In this document: piece by piece, positions 8,395 to 16,874 of the stretch
Layout of the letters: every line of letters starts with the position of its first letter
Position numbering within the stretch: position 1 is the stretch's first letter
Assembly (NCBI GenBank): GCA_050251735.1
Contig: JBFWMF010000013.1
Span: 1 to 64,000 of the forward strand
Reading direction: 5' to 3'
DNA from: Desulfitobacterium sp050251735
Lineage (GTDB): Bacteria; Bacillota; Desulfitobacteriia; Desulfitobacteriales; Desulfitobacteriaceae
DNA length: 64,000 bases
Position numbers and translations under genes: made by a program
The notes under the pieces: model-generated
Told to the model about the DNA's origin: nothing
Seen by the model: only the letters and a program-made list of their open reading frames with translations
The model's database searches: none

Positions 8395-9132
8395 ATGAAA
8401 GCAGATATATTAGGGGTTAAAGTTGACCGGGAGACCATGGCCGAAACCCTCCTTAAACTACAGGAAGCGGTAAGCAGTCATCAAGCCATCCAAGTGGTTA
8501 CAGCGAATCCGGAGCTTATTTATGGAGCAGGAAAGGACGCCCGGCTGAAGCAGCTTATAAATTCTGCTCAGATCGTTACGCCCGATGGGGTGGGTGTCGT
8601 GTGGGCGGCCAAGCGCTTAGGGTATCCTGTGGAGGAAAGGGTTACCGGTATCGATCTGGTTGAAGCTCTTTTACCTGTGGCGGCAGAAAAGCAATGGCGC
8701 ATTTTCTTTTTGGGAAGTCAACCCGGCGTAGCTGAATGTGCGGCTCAAAAGGCCGCTGAAAGATACCCAGGCTTCCAGTGGCAAGCTGCCCACGGCTATT
8801 TTAGCCGCGAGGAAGAGCAGGGCCTGGTCGAGCAGATTCGCAGTTTTAAACCAGACCTTTTATTGGTTGGCTTAGGTGCTCCTCGCCAGGAATTCTGGAT
8901 GTTTTCCCATTTGGATTTAGATACAATAAGCATCGGGGTGGGCGGCAGCTTCGACGCTTTGGCAGGAATCAATAAAAGAGCTCCCCGCTGGATTCAAGAC
9001 ATTCACCTGGAGTGGCTCTATCGCTTAATTAGACAGCCATCGAGAATCAAACGTCAACTCGTACTTCCTCGCTTTGCTTGGAGGGTCATACGATCCAGTA
9101 AAGAACAAGCGCGAACCAGAAAAGCACGATAG
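8395..9132 (+). CDS. WecG/TagA/CpsF-family glycosyltransferase
   Basis: Members of this family (GT26) transfer N-acetylmannosamine or a related sugar to a lipid-linked N-acetylglucosamine in wall teichoic acid or exopolysaccharide synthesis on the inner membrane face. The 245-residue product has typical motifs: VVTANPELIYGA near residue 37, TPDGVGVVWAAKRLG near 62, FFLGSQPGVAE near 104, and LLVGLGAPRQEFWM near 160. ATG at 8395 has an AAGGGGG ribosome site. The gene has its own context between the mbl terminator and sigI and no other teichoic-acid genes are nearby, so the acceptor is unknown. Confidence 0.92.
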   Translation: MKADILGVKVDRETMAETLLKLQEAVSSHQAIQVVTANPELIYGAGKDARLKQLINSAQIVTPDGVGVVWAAKRLGYPVEERVTGIDLVEALLPVAAEKQWRIFFLGSQPGVAECAAQKAAERYPGFQWQAAHGYFSREEEQGLVEQIRSFKPDLLLVGLGAPRQEFWMFSHLDLDTISIGVGGSFDALAGINKRAPRWIQDIHLEWLYRLIRQPSRIKRQLVLPRFAWRVIRSSKEQARTRKAR

Positions 9133-9137
9133 AAAAT

Positions 9138-9172
9138 AAAAAATTCGACACCGACACAAAAGAAAATCGTAT
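9138..9172 (+). promoter_or_regulatory. Candidate SigI-type promoter upstream of sigI
   Basis: An A-tract (9138-9143) is followed by TTCGACACC (CGACACC at 9146-9152) and, 15 bases later, CGTA (9168-9171). SigI-dependent promoters described in clostridia have an A-tract plus a C.ACA-type -35 and a CGWA-type -10. The match suggests autoregulation of sigI-rsgI. It is a by-eye comparison. Confidence 0.45.
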
Positions 9173-9201
9173 TAACGTATTTATGGATAGGAGGTTGGAA
9201 A

Positions 9202-9915
9202 ATGCCTGAATGGGAATTCAAATGGTCCTGGGAGAAGATAACACTCGACCCACAGGCCAGAGAGGACTTTTTACAGGAATCTCAGCCTTTTATTCGTCAT
9301 GTTTCCATTCAGACCTGTCACCGAATCTTAGACTGGGGTAGAGATGAGGAATTATCGGAGGCTTTAATCGCTTTTAACGAAGCTATAGATCATTATGAAG
9401 AAGAACGCGGGGTTCCTTTTTTAGCCTATGCTCGGCTTCTCATGAAACGCCGGCTTATTGATTATTATCGCAAGCAGCGTTTACGGGACGCTTTGTCGCT
9501 GGATCAAGACGAAGTAGGTCAGGCTGTAGAAATCCATGTGGGCATCCATGAATTCCAGGAGCGTCAACAAAACCAAGAGCGAGCAGCTGAGATTCAAGAG
9601 TTCTCTTTAGCCCTTAAACGTTATGGGCTTTCCTTTCAAATCTTAGCTGAAGTATGCCCGAAGCATCGCGATAGTCGGGAAACCCTGCTCAGTGTTGCCC
9701 GAACTCTTGCTCTTTCCTCTGAATTATGGGCTCAAGTGGAAAAGACGGGAAAACTGCCCATGCAAGCCTTAACTCTTAAGACCCAAGTCCATCCTAAGGT
9801 TCTAGAGCGGGGTAGAAAGTATATCCTCGCTGTAGCCCTATTAATCGCAAATCAACATGACTATATCTATTTAAGGGAATATGTACTCCCAGAGGAAAGG
9901 AGGGCTGAAGGATGA
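9202..9915 (+). CDS. sigI: RNA polymerase sigma factor SigI
   Basis: SigI is an alternative sigma factor linked to heat and cell-wall stress in Bacillus and to polysaccharide sensing in some clostridia. The 237-residue product has the sigma-70 region 2 in its first third (ALIAFNEAIDHYEEERGVPFLAYARLLMKRRLIDYYRK region, residues about 50-90) and a C-terminal SigI-type DNA-binding region. ATG at 9202 has TAGGAGG upstream. The stop overlaps the rsgI start by 4 bases, typical of translationally coupled sigma/anti-sigma pairs. A probable self-recognised promoter lies 30-60 bases upstream. Confidence 0.95.
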   Translation: MPEWEFKWSWEKITLDPQAREDFLQESQPFIRHVSIQTCHRILDWGRDEELSEALIAFNEAIDHYEEERGVPFLAYARLLMKRRLIDYYRKQRLRDALSLDQDEVGQAVEIHVGIHEFQERQQNQERAAEIQEFSLALKRYGLSFQILAEVCPKHRDSRETLLSVARTLALSSELWAQVEKTGKLPMQALTLKTQVHPKVLERGRKYILAVALLIANQHDYIYLREYVLPEERRAEG

Positions 9916-11249
9916 ACAAAAATAAGGGCGTAGTTTTGGAAAAAAACAACCAGAAGATTACAGTCCTAACCGGCGATGGAGAATTTAAAACACTCAAGTA
10001 TAAAAGGGATGTCGAGATCGGAGAAGAAATTCAGCTTCCTGCTCAATACAAGGCACCTATCTGGCGGATCGGGGCCAGTATAGCGGCTGTTTTTATTTTG
10101 ACCTTTATGAGTATCTTCGGGTGGAGTGTTTTTCAACCGAGGACGGCAGTTGCTATGATATCCCTCGACATCAATCCCAGCCTTCAGCTTACTCTGGACC
10201 AAAAGGGAGAGGTTTTGGAACTGGAATCTTTGAATTCCGAAGCAGAGCAACTGCTGTCGGGGCTTTCCCTTGAAGGGAAAGCTTGGGAAGATGCTCTGGA
10301 TGAAATCATTCAGAAATCGGCAGCTCTCCATTATTTGACAGAAGAAAAACGCTGGGTTTTAGTTGGCTATTCGACTGAAGAGACAAAGAAAAAGCAACCT
10401 GATGCTACCATTAATATGGAGGCAATAACCCAAAAAATCCAAGAAGCAGTTCAGGAGCAGGGACTTAAACCCACAGTAGCGGCCTATGAATTGACCTCAG
10501 CTCAAAAACGACAGGCTCAAGAGACCGGGCTGTCGTTAGGGGAGTATGCCTTAGTGGACACCGCTCAGAAAGCGGGTGTCAAAGTAGACTCACAGGCAGT
10601 CAAAGAAAAGGACCAGCGGGAGAGCCTATTAGAGAACCCTGAGATTCAAGAGCAGTTGCGCAAGGATAAACATATCATCGAAAGTAATGATTCCTTCACA
10701 GAACACTCTATGACAAGCAAAACAAACAGCAAAGATGCACAAAAGGATGGCGCTAAGGAAGAAAGAGATCAAGAAAAGTATAACAATAACAATAATAAAA
10801 ATTTCAATTTCAACAACTACAACAACTACAACAAGTACAACAACTACAACAAGTACAATAATTCCAAGGACACGACTAAGGGTTGGGACAGAGATGACGA
10901 CAGCAAGGATGACGACAGCAAGGATGACGACAGAAATAATTCCCTAAGCCCAGGTAACCGTGAAAGCTTGCCGGAACGCGACACTACGAAGGATTCTAAG
11001 AAAAACGATAACTCTGAGAAGTCCAATAACAATAAGGTTAATTCAGACACTAGGGACAACAGGAGCGGAAACGACAATAGTTCAGGTAAGGCCGATGAGC
11101 AGTCAAAGCATGATGAGAATAGTCAGAATCATGGGGATGAGAGTCAATGCTCAGAAAGAGAATCCCGGGAAGGGCGAAGCAGCCAACAAGATCAAGATAC
11201 CTGGAATTCCCTCACGATTTTAGACTATACATATCAGCGAAATAGATAA
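9912..11249 (+). CDS. rsgI: Anti-sigma-I factor RsgI with disordered Asn/Asp/Lys-rich ectodomain
   Basis: RsgI is a membrane protein that binds SigI with its cytoplasmic N-terminus and releases it on an external signal. The first 45 residues match the RsgI N-terminal domain (KGVVLEKNNQKITVLTGDGEF), followed by one membrane helix at about residues 51-74 and the conserved extracellular block ISLDINPSLQLTL near 84-96. The C-terminal third is low-complexity: Asn/Tyr/Lys repeats (about 289-315) and DDDSK repeats (about 327-340), then Ser/Asp/Asn-rich sequence. No carbohydrate-binding module of the kind seen in cellulolytic clostridia is visible. Start ATG at 9912 with AGGAAAGGAGG upstream. Confidence 0.93.
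   Translation: MNKNKGVVLEKNNQKITVLTGDGEFKTLKYKRDVEIGEEIQLPAQYKAPIWRIGASIAAVFILTFMSIFGWSVFQPRTAVAMISLDINPSLQLTLDQKGEVLELESLNSEAEQLLSGLSLEGKAWEDALDEIIQKSAALHYLTEEKRWVLVGYSTEETKKKQPDATINMEAITQKIQEAVQEQGLKPTVAAYELTSAQKRQAQETGLSLGEYALVDTAQKAGVKVDSQAVKEKDQRESLLENPEIQEQLRKDKHIIESNDSFTEHSMTSKTNSKDAQKDGAKEERDQEKYNNNNNKNFNFNNYNNYNKYNNYNKYNNSKDTTKGWDRDDDSKDDDSKDDDRNNSLSPGNRESLPERDTTKDSKKNDNSEKSNNNKVNSDTRDNRSGNDNSSGKADEQSKHDENSQNHGDESQCSERESREGRSSQQDQDTWNSLTILDYTYQRNR
10811..10857 (+). repeat. AAC/TAC-rich tandem codon repeats in rsgI
   Basis: Repeated units of AACAACTAC and AACAAGTAC encode Asn-Asn-Tyr and Asn-Lys-Tyr runs. Near-identical units in tandem suggest slippage-driven length variation. Confidence 0.8.
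10893..10933 (+). repeat. 15-bp tandem repeat in rsgI (2.7 copies)
   Basis: The unit GATGACGACAGCAAG occurs at 10893-10907 and 10908-10922 and in part at 10923-10933. It encodes Asp-Asp-Asp-Ser-Lys. Copies are identical, which points to recent duplication. Because the unit is a multiple of 3, gain or loss keeps the frame. Confidence 0.9.
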
Positions 11250-11266
11250 ATGGTAAGATAAAAAAT

Positions 11267-11324
11267 AGATGCTTTTCTAGGGGTAGTTCCGTGGAGGATA
11301 ATCACCTAGAAGAGCATCTTTTTT
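11267..11324 (+). terminator. Intrinsic terminator after sigI-rsgI
   Basis: Fifteen-base arms with one non-pair each (AGATGCTTTTCTAGG, 11267-11281/2, and CCTAGAAGAGCATCT, 11305-11319) are followed by a T-run to 11324. Confidence 0.88.
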
Positions 11325-11346
11325 GTATATAGTTAACGTCATGAAC

Positions 11347-12468
11347 TTAAAGCATCAACACTTCACCATATAAATCCCGAGTTTGCCTAAGCATCTCTTG
11401 GACGCTGAAATCCTGCCAGCGCTTCGCTCCAGAAGCTATACACGAGGCAGCAAAGTCAGGTTTCTTGAGAAATTCAGCACAGGATTCGGCGAGGGCTTTC
11501 GGCTGCTCGGGTGGGACCAGTAACCCATCCTGGTTGTGGCGGATGACTTCGGGTATGCCTCCAACAGTCGTCGCAACAATAGGCAAACGGGCTTGCATGG
11601 CTTCTAGAAGTACGAGACCCATCCCTTCGCTAAGGGAGGGAAGAACAAAAAGATCCATAGCGGGAAGGGCTCGGTAAGCATCAGGTAGATAACCCGCCAA
11701 GGTAAGTGGCAGATCAAGGGACTTTGCTTGGTTTTGGAGTTCTGAGTGGAGGGGTCCGTCGCCGATGATAAGAATATGGATCGAGGGGAATTGGCTCCGA
11801 AGGATTCGCGCTGCTTCAAGGAGCGTGCTTAAGCCTTTTGTTGGGTGTAGGCGAGCGACGGAACCGATTACTAGGGTACCTTCAGGAATTTGCCATTTTT
11901 GGCGAAAACACTGACGTAAATTGCCCCGTTCCTCGAGAGAATCAAGCTGAGGTAGAGACTGGATTCCGTTGTAGATCGTGCGGATCCTTTGCCCGCCACG
12001 GGTTGCAACCTCTTGAGCTAAAGCCTCGGAAACCGTGATGATTCTAGAAGTCAAGGGCAGAGTTATGCGATCTAAGGTTAGGGCTAAGCGGGCGGCCTGG
12101 GTGGAAAGATAATCTTGCCGAAGGGAGCTATGAACCGTGCTGATCACAGGGATCTTTGAACGCCTGCCGGCTAATCTGCCAAGAAGATTAGCGCGAGAGC
12201 CATGAGTGTGGAGAAGCGAAAACTTTTCTCTGCGTATCACCTCCATTAGCCTAGGCAAAGGGGATAGATCCAGAGCATGTCTCATGGGAAAGAGTAGAGT
12301 AGGAATTCCAAGCTCTTCAGTTAGCTTGGCGAAAGGTCCGGCAACTAAGCAGCCGGAAGTTAGAGATAAGGAGGTCGAGTTAAGCCCCTGTAGCAAGGTC
12401 AATACATGTTGCTCGGCACCCCCGATCTCTCCACCGCCGATTAATTGTAATACTTTGTAGGTAGCCAA
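11347..12468 (-). CDS. Glycosyltransferase family 4 protein
   Basis: The product resembles GT-B, GT4-type retaining glycosyltransferases that build cell-surface glycans from nucleotide sugars. It has the N-terminal glycine-rich LQLIGGGEIGGAEQHV acceptor-side motif, the VARLHPTKGL motif at mid-length, and the C-terminal donor-binding EGMGLVLLEAMQARLP followed by VGGIPEVI. From TTG at 12468 it is 373 residues. That start has GAAGGGAAG upstream; another TTG at 12492 lacks a ribosome site. The gene is transcribed divergently from fabZ and convergently with sigI-rsgI, so context does not give the substrate. Confidence 0.88.
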   Translation of the reverse strand: MATYKVLQLIGGGEIGGAEQHVLTLLQGLNSTSLSLTSGCLVAGPFAKLTEELGIPTLLFPMRHALDLSPLPRLMEVIRREKFSLLHTHGSRANLLGRLAGRRSKIPVISTVHSSLRQDYLSTQAARLALTLDRITLPLTSRIITVSEALAQEVATRGGQRIRTIYNGIQSLPQLDSLEERGNLRQCFRQKWQIPEGTLVIGSVARLHPTKGLSTLLEAARILRSQFPSIHILIIGDGPLHSELQNQAKSLDLPLTLAGYLPDAYRALPAMDLFVLPSLSEGMGLVLLEAMQARLPIVATTVGGIPEVIRHNQDGLLVPPEQPKALAESCAEFLKKPDFAASCIASGAKRWQDFSVQEMLRQTRDLYGEVLML

Positions 12469-12562
12469 TGCGGTTCTTCCCTTCTTCGCCAAACTCGGTT
12501 ATACTAAGGATACACAAAATTGTGACTAGGTATTAAAAGTCATGGGATAGGAGGTCCTAGAT

Positions 12563-13000
12563 ATGTTAGAAAGTCAAGAAATCCAAAAAATCATTCCCCA
12601 TCGTTATCCCTTTTTACTGGTTGATCGCATTCTCGAATTAGAGGAAGGGAAACGCGGGGTGGGATTGAAAAATGTTTCCGGCAACGAGCCCTTTTTCCAA
12701 GGGCATTTTCCCGGTTATCCGGTGATGCCTGGAGTGCTGATCATGGAAGCCTTGGCCCAGGTGGGAGCCGTCATACTTTTAAAGCTACCGGAATACGCAG
12801 GACATGTGGCCCTTTTCGCCGGACTTGAGGACGTGCGGTTCCGCAAACAAGTCATCCCGGGAGACCAACTTCGTCTGGAAGTTGAACTGCTAAAGCTGAA
12901 ACGCGGTATTGGCGTTGCTCAGGGCAAAGCTTTTGTGGGAAACGACGTAGTAGCTGAGGGAACCTTGAAATTTGCGGTAGGCCCGAAATTAGAAAACTAA
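12563..13000 (+). CDS. fabZ: 3-hydroxyacyl-ACP dehydratase FabZ
   Basis: FabZ dehydrates 3-hydroxyacyl-ACP to trans-2-enoyl-ACP in type II fatty acid synthesis. The 145-residue product has the hot-dog fold signatures: IIPHRYPFLLVDRI near residue 11, catalytic His in GHFPGYPVMPGVL near 49, and catalytic Glu in MEALAQVGA near 63. ATG at 12563 follows GATAGGAGG. It stands alone here, apart from other fab genes, and ends at a terminator, so it is probably monocistronic. Confidence 0.96.
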   Translation: MLESQEIQKIIPHRYPFLLVDRILELEEGKRGVGLKNVSGNEPFFQGHFPGYPVMPGVLIMEALAQVGAVILLKLPEYAGHVALFAGLEDVRFRKQVIPGDQLRLEVELLKLKRGIGVAQGKAFVGNDVVAEGTLKFAVGPKLEN

Positions 13001-13029
13001 GACGAACTTGAACTGTATAAACCATTCAA

Positions 13030-13066
13030 AAGCTAGGGAGAGCGTTGCTCAGACCTAGTTTTTTTG
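13030..13066 (+). terminator. Intrinsic terminator after fabZ
   Basis: CTAGG/CCTAG outer stem and GAGC/GCTC inner stem are followed by a T-run ending at 13065. Confidence 0.75.
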
Positions 13067-13188
13067 CGCTATTTTAGCACTATAAGAATTCTTTCCTAAT
13101 GTTTAATATCCCTGCTTTATAATGCCTATCTTGAGACAAATTGCCCTTCCGCAATACTTGCATAGTCTAGGATAGGAGGGAGAGAAAG

Positions 13189-13563
13189 ATGAATATACAA
13201 CTTACAGCACTGGGAGCCATAGTGGCCTTGCTTTGGCTTCTCGCTGATTATTGGGAATGGACGATGCCGGCAACTGCAGAGAAAAGAATTGTGGATTGGA
13301 AGAGAAACTACTATAAATCCCAAATCATTGTGAAATTCATCAATCACGAATCCATCGACCAGCAGGAACGCTTTGCCTTTTCCTTGAGGCATTTTATTAG
13401 AGATATGGAGCAAGAGATGGGGATACCTGTCCATTGTGAGATTGAGTTATCCGGACAAAAGGGTCAACTTACCACGGAAGAGCTGCGCCATCTTCGATGT
13501 CTAAAGCAAGCGTTTTCCAGCTTTACATGGCGAATGCAGGAGTCGGAGCTTGATCAGAATTAG
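13189..13563 (+). CDS. Hypothetical protein with N-terminal hydrophobic segment (124 aa)
   Basis: The 124-residue product has one hydrophobic segment at about residues 5-20 (TALGAIVALLWLLADYW), then a charged soluble region with no motif I recognise. ATG at 13189 has GGATAGGAGGGAGAG upstream, a strong ribosome site, and TATAAT (13118-13123) lies about 65 bases upstream as a possible -10 without a clear -35. It could be a single-pass membrane or uncleaved signal-anchor protein. It is flanked by fabZ and a convergent DUF2680 gene, which gives no hint of function. Confidence 0.75.
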   Translation: MNIQLTALGAIVALLWLLADYWEWTMPATAEKRIVDWKRNYYKSQIIVKFINHESIDQQERFAFSLRHFIRDMEQEMGIPVHCEIELSGQKGQLTTEELRHLRCLKQAFSSFTWRMQESELDQN

Positions 13564-13612
13564 TAGTGTTGAGCTCTAGTGTTCCATACATAGTTATTTA
13601 AAAATAAAGGAA

Positions 13613-13634
13613 TCCCCCAACTTAAGTTGAGGGA
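13613..13634 (-). terminator. Terminator for the DUF2680 gene (minus strand)
   Basis: Near-perfect palindrome TCCCCCAACTT/AAGTTGAGGGA with one G-T pair; on the minus strand a T-rich tract (TTCCTTTATTTTT) follows. Confidence 0.65.
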
Positions 13635-13669
13635 TCAGAGTTCCAGTTAAAAGTGGGTGCCTTGCAAAG

Positions 13670-14032
13670 TCAGCGCGTACTTGAAGAAGATTTTGTGCCG
13701 GGTGTTTTCTGATCGCCATCGGTTTTTTTGACACCATCTTTATGATGTCTTTTCCCGAAGTCATACTTGCCATTAGCCAGATCCTCTTCGACCTTCTTTT
13801 GGTGATGCTGGATTTTCGTCTTGATCTCAGCAGCTTCTTCTTTTTCAAGAATTCCTGCTTCGACTTGTTTGTCGAGCAATTGCACCTTGAGCTCAACCAT
13901 CTGTTGATGGAGAGCTTTGATTTCTGCTAATTTGGCAGGATCAGGCGCAGCAGCTGTTGCTCCCAAGGCACTACCGGCACCTAATGAGAGGAAGGCTAAG
14001 GTGAGTAAACTAACAGCGAATTTCTTCAACAA
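13670..14032 (-). CDS. Secreted DUF2680-family protein
   Basis: The 120-residue product starts with a signal peptide (MLKKFAVSLLTLAFLSLGAG, cleavage probably after the ALGATA region near residue 26). The mature part is a short alpha-helical region with heptad-like charge pattern (LHQQMVELKVQLLDKQVEAGILEKEEAAEIKTKI region), as in DUF2680/YckD-like proteins, whose function is unknown. The tail (from about residue 90) is His/Lys/Ser-rich and probably disordered. The ATG at 14032 has AAGGAGG upstream. Confidence 0.85.
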   Translation of the reverse strand: MLKKFAVSLLTLAFLSLGAGSALGATAAAPDPAKLAEIKALHQQMVELKVQLLDKQVEAGILEKEEAAEIKTKIQHHQKKVEEDLANGKYDFGKRHHKDGVKKTDGDQKTPGTKSSSSTR

Positions 14033-14243
14033 TTTGCACTCCTCCTTTGTGTTATAGAGACAAGCCTTTTAAACCGGAACAAGGATAGATTACCCCAAAA
14101 GAAAAGGAATCATATTGGGAAATGCTGGGATGGCCAAAAAAATGGGAAAAACCAGAAGGTGAACAACGGGTGAAGAAGAATAGTGTAATAACTTGGACTT
14201 TTGTACTATAGAAGATGGGATTACTATGAAGGAGTGATTTTTG

Positions 14244-16013
14244 GTGATGTTCTATATTCTGCTAACGGAATCAGAGAAATTGCATATCACTCCTCTTAAA
14301 GAAGTGGGTTACCTTCACGAGAAGGCTGAGGTCTTGCTGCCTAGTCTACCTTTGAATTTTGCCTTGTGCTTGCATGATGAAATAAGCTACAAAAAAACTC
14401 AAGCAAAGAAGTCAATGGCTTTTTGGATTAGGCGGAGAAAGGGAGAGGCAAAGGTCCTGAAAAGGGATCGAGATTGGCTCAAGGAGGAGCTCCTCAAAGT
14501 TTTGCAGAAAAGAATAAACGGTTCCCAAGCTTGGCACTGGGAGGGTATGGAGAGTTTCCAACTCAATCCAGAGGGGAAAATTCGGGATAAGAACAGAGAA
14601 GATTTTCAAGCTAGAACGGCGGGAAGGTTGCTGGCGAAAGCCGATCTTCAACGGTTGGGGAAGGAATGTCGCATCCCTTATGCTGAAGTTTTATTCCTAT
14701 GCCATGAACAAATAAGCAAAGGGTATGGGGAATGGATCCCTGCGGTTATTAAGGATGGCCAAGACTGGAGATGCCAACGTTGCGGAGGGGTAAGGGTAGA
14801 GGAATGGGTAAGCATTTATGGGTTAACCGCTACCTGTGTGGAATGTACGGCTTTAGGGGCAGTAAGCTCTCTTCATGCTCTCTATCGAAGTATAGGTCCA
14901 CCAGATAGAAATTGGGTTAAGGATATTAAGCTTGTCTTCTCGCCACGCTGGGAGCTAAGTAAGGCTCAAAAGCTGGCTTCCCAAGAGATTTTAAAATATG
15001 TCCAAGAGGATTCGACAAGTGAGGGTGTGGAGAGGGAAATCTTGCTCTGGGCAGCCTGTGGAGCGGGTAAAACAGAGGTCTGTTTTCCTGCCACTGCATG
15101 GGCACTTGAGCAAGGCAAAAGAGTCCTGTTTGCCGCGCCCCGACAGGACGTGATTCATGATGTAGCTCCTCGTTTGCAAGAGGATTTCCCGGATCTGCAA
15201 GTAAGCGTCTTAACCGGGATCAGTCCGGAGCGCTTTACTTCATCTCCCTTGGTCATTGCCACCACTCATCAGATACTTCGCTTTTATCAAGCCTTTGATG
15301 TAATCTATCTTGATGAGATGGATGCCTTTCCCTATTATGGCAACGATGCTTTAACATGGGGAATTCTGCAAGCCTTGCGACCGGGGGGGAAGATTGTATA
15401 TCTAACCGCCACCCCAACTACAGAGAGTTTGGATAAGGTGAGGCAAGGGAAGATGGGGCTCATTCGCATACCCGCTCGACATCACCGCCGGGCCATTCCG
15501 ATGCCTGAATGGCGAAAACTTTCCGAGGCTTTGGAACCGGAAAGGTTTAGTCGTCATCCGAGTCTGTTTGTATGGGAATGGCTGAAAGAGTCAGTGCAGC
15601 TCGGACCGGTTCTCGTCTTTGTCCCGAAAATATCTTGGGTTAACGCATGGGTTGATTTGTTGCAAAGGGAATTCCCAGAGTGGACCATTGCCGGAAGCTA
15701 TAGCTCAGACCCTGGGCGACGTGAGAAGGTCGATGGGTTAAGGAGAAGGAAGTATGATGCCTTTGTCTGTACCTCCATTTTGGAACGGGGAATAACGATT
15801 CCTGATGCCCAGGTCGTCGTGCTACAAGCAGACCACGAGCTATTTGATGTGAGAGCTCTCGTGCAGATGGCGGGACGGGTGGGGCGAACCCAAGAAAATC
15901 CGACTGGAAGCGCCCTTTTTCTTGCCGCGAGAAAAACTCCCGGGATGGAAAAAGCGATGGCTTGGATCAGGGAGCAAAATGAAATAGCCCTGACCCAGGG
16001 CTTAATTGATTAG
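14244..16013 (+). CDS. comFA: ComFA-like DNA translocase/helicase
   Basis: ComFA is a superfamily 2 DEAD-box-like ATPase that helps pull single-stranded DNA through the membrane during transformation. The 589-residue product has a four-Cys zinc site near residue 180-205 (CQRCGG then CVEC), Walker A AACGAGKTEV near 272, a DEMDAFP box near 355, and helicase C-terminal motifs including QMAGRVGRT near 548. GTG at 14244 is chosen from AAGGAG at 14229-14234; TTG 14241 and ATG 14247 are in frame and close. comFC follows, separated by 16 bases, which fits the comF operon. Other competence genes are not in the window. Confidence 0.92.
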   Translation: MMFYILLTESEKLHITPLKEVGYLHEKAEVLLPSLPLNFALCLHDEISYKKTQAKKSMAFWIRRRKGEAKVLKRDRDWLKEELLKVLQKRINGSQAWHWEGMESFQLNPEGKIRDKNREDFQARTAGRLLAKADLQRLGKECRIPYAEVLFLCHEQISKGYGEWIPAVIKDGQDWRCQRCGGVRVEEWVSIYGLTATCVECTALGAVSSLHALYRSIGPPDRNWVKDIKLVFSPRWELSKAQKLASQEILKYVQEDSTSEGVEREILLWAACGAGKTEVCFPATAWALEQGKRVLFAAPRQDVIHDVAPRLQEDFPDLQVSVLTGISPERFTSSPLVIATTHQILRFYQAFDVIYLDEMDAFPYYGNDALTWGILQALRPGGKIVYLTATPTTESLDKVRQGKMGLIRIPARHHRRAIPMPEWRKLSEALEPERFSRHPSLFVWEWLKESVQLGPVLVFVPKISWVNAWVDLLQREFPEWTIAGSYSSDPGRREKVDGLRRRKYDAFVCTSILERGITIPDAQVVVLQADHELFDVRALVQMAGRVGRTQENPTGSALFLAARKTPGMEKAMAWIREQNEIALTQGLID

Positions 16014-16029
16014 GCAAAGGAGGCACCTC

Positions 16030-16779
16030 ATGGCACGTGATGCTTTCTCCCTATGGCAAGATCTAAAAGACCTTGCTCGTTCCTTGGTTTATGAAAAGCA
16101 AACCAACTGCCTGCTCTGTGATACCTCAGTCACCGGGAGTCAGGTTTTTTGTGGTGTCTGTGAGTCTGCTTATTTTTATCCCCGTCTTAAGCGTTGTGGC
16201 CACTGCGGTAAGATTACCGAAGGAAATACTGAAGAGTGTCATGACTGTTCCCAAGGAAGGGGCCCCAAGGGAATAAAAAAAGTGGTGGCTTGGGGGCATT
16301 ATACCGAGGCCTGGCGGGAATTGATCCAGGATGTCAAATTTAAGTCCCGGCCCTATCTCCTGAAAAGACTAGGGCAGCCCTTGGCGGAATTTGCAATTCA
16401 TCACTTGCCGCCACCGGATGTATTGGTGCCTGTGCCAATGAATGCGGAAAGAATAGCTGAGCGGGGCTTTAACCAAGCGGCGGCAATTGCCTCGCTTCTG
16501 CACTGGGAGCTGGGGATTCCTCTTTGGGAGGGACTCCAAAGAGTTCGGGCTACCACACCTCAAGTAGGCTTAAGTCGTCAGGAGCGACTGCATAATTTAG
16601 AAGGAGTTTTCCGGATCCCGACCACCGAGAAAAAGGTCATTCAAGGAGCAAAGATATGGTTAATTGATGATGTAACGACTACCGGAGCAACCTTGGAACA
16701 CTGCGCGAAGGAGCTGAGGGAGAACGGCGCAGAGGAGGTCTATGGGCTTGTTTTGGCTGCCGGTATGGTGAAGTCCTAA
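16030..16779 (+). CDS. comFC: ComFC-family phosphoribosyltransferase-like competence protein
   Basis: ComFC is needed for efficient DNA uptake and works with ComFA. The 249-residue product has an N-terminal double zinc-ribbon (CLLCD, CGVC, CGHCGK, CHDC within residues 25-80) and a C-terminal phosphoribosyltransferase fold with the IWLIDDVTTTGATLEHC diphosphate-binding loop near residue 215. ATG at 16030 follows AAAGGAGG; the frame opens upstream inside comFA but lacks a ribosome site there. The genes form a pair, and no terminator separates them. Confidence 0.93.
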   Translation: MARDAFSLWQDLKDLARSLVYEKQTNCLLCDTSVTGSQVFCGVCESAYFYPRLKRCGHCGKITEGNTEECHDCSQGRGPKGIKKVVAWGHYTEAWRELIQDVKFKSRPYLLKRLGQPLAEFAIHHLPPPDVLVPVPMNAERIAERGFNQAAAIASLLHWELGIPLWEGLQRVRATTPQVGLSRQERLHNLEGVFRIPTTEKKVIQGAKIWLIDDVTTTGATLEHCAKELRENGAEEVYGLVLAAGMVKS

Positions 16780-16811
16780 GAAAAAAAGGACTATCCAGCC
16801 TCCAAATTCGA

Positions 16812-16820
16812 TGGTATAAT
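16812..16820 (+). promoter_or_regulatory. Extended -10 promoter element before the zinc-ribbon gene
   Basis: TGGTATAAT (TG at 16812, TATAAT at 16815-16820) is a perfect extended -10; no clear -35 is seen at 17 bases. It lies 54 bases before the next gene. Confidence 0.5.
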
Positions 16821-16874
16821 AGGGTCGGATAGGCGTGAGTCTGTTACTATTTTTTAGGTAAGGGGATTATCTTC

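Noticed and set aside
10735..11223. Open frames in other phases of rsgI
   Set aside because: Low-complexity codon repeats leave all phases open; the products are Thr/Ser or Arg runs and no start signal exists.
13613..13634. Palindrome as operator for the 13189 gene
   Set aside because: It follows the gene and has a T-run only on the minus strand, so it fits a terminator for the opposite gene.
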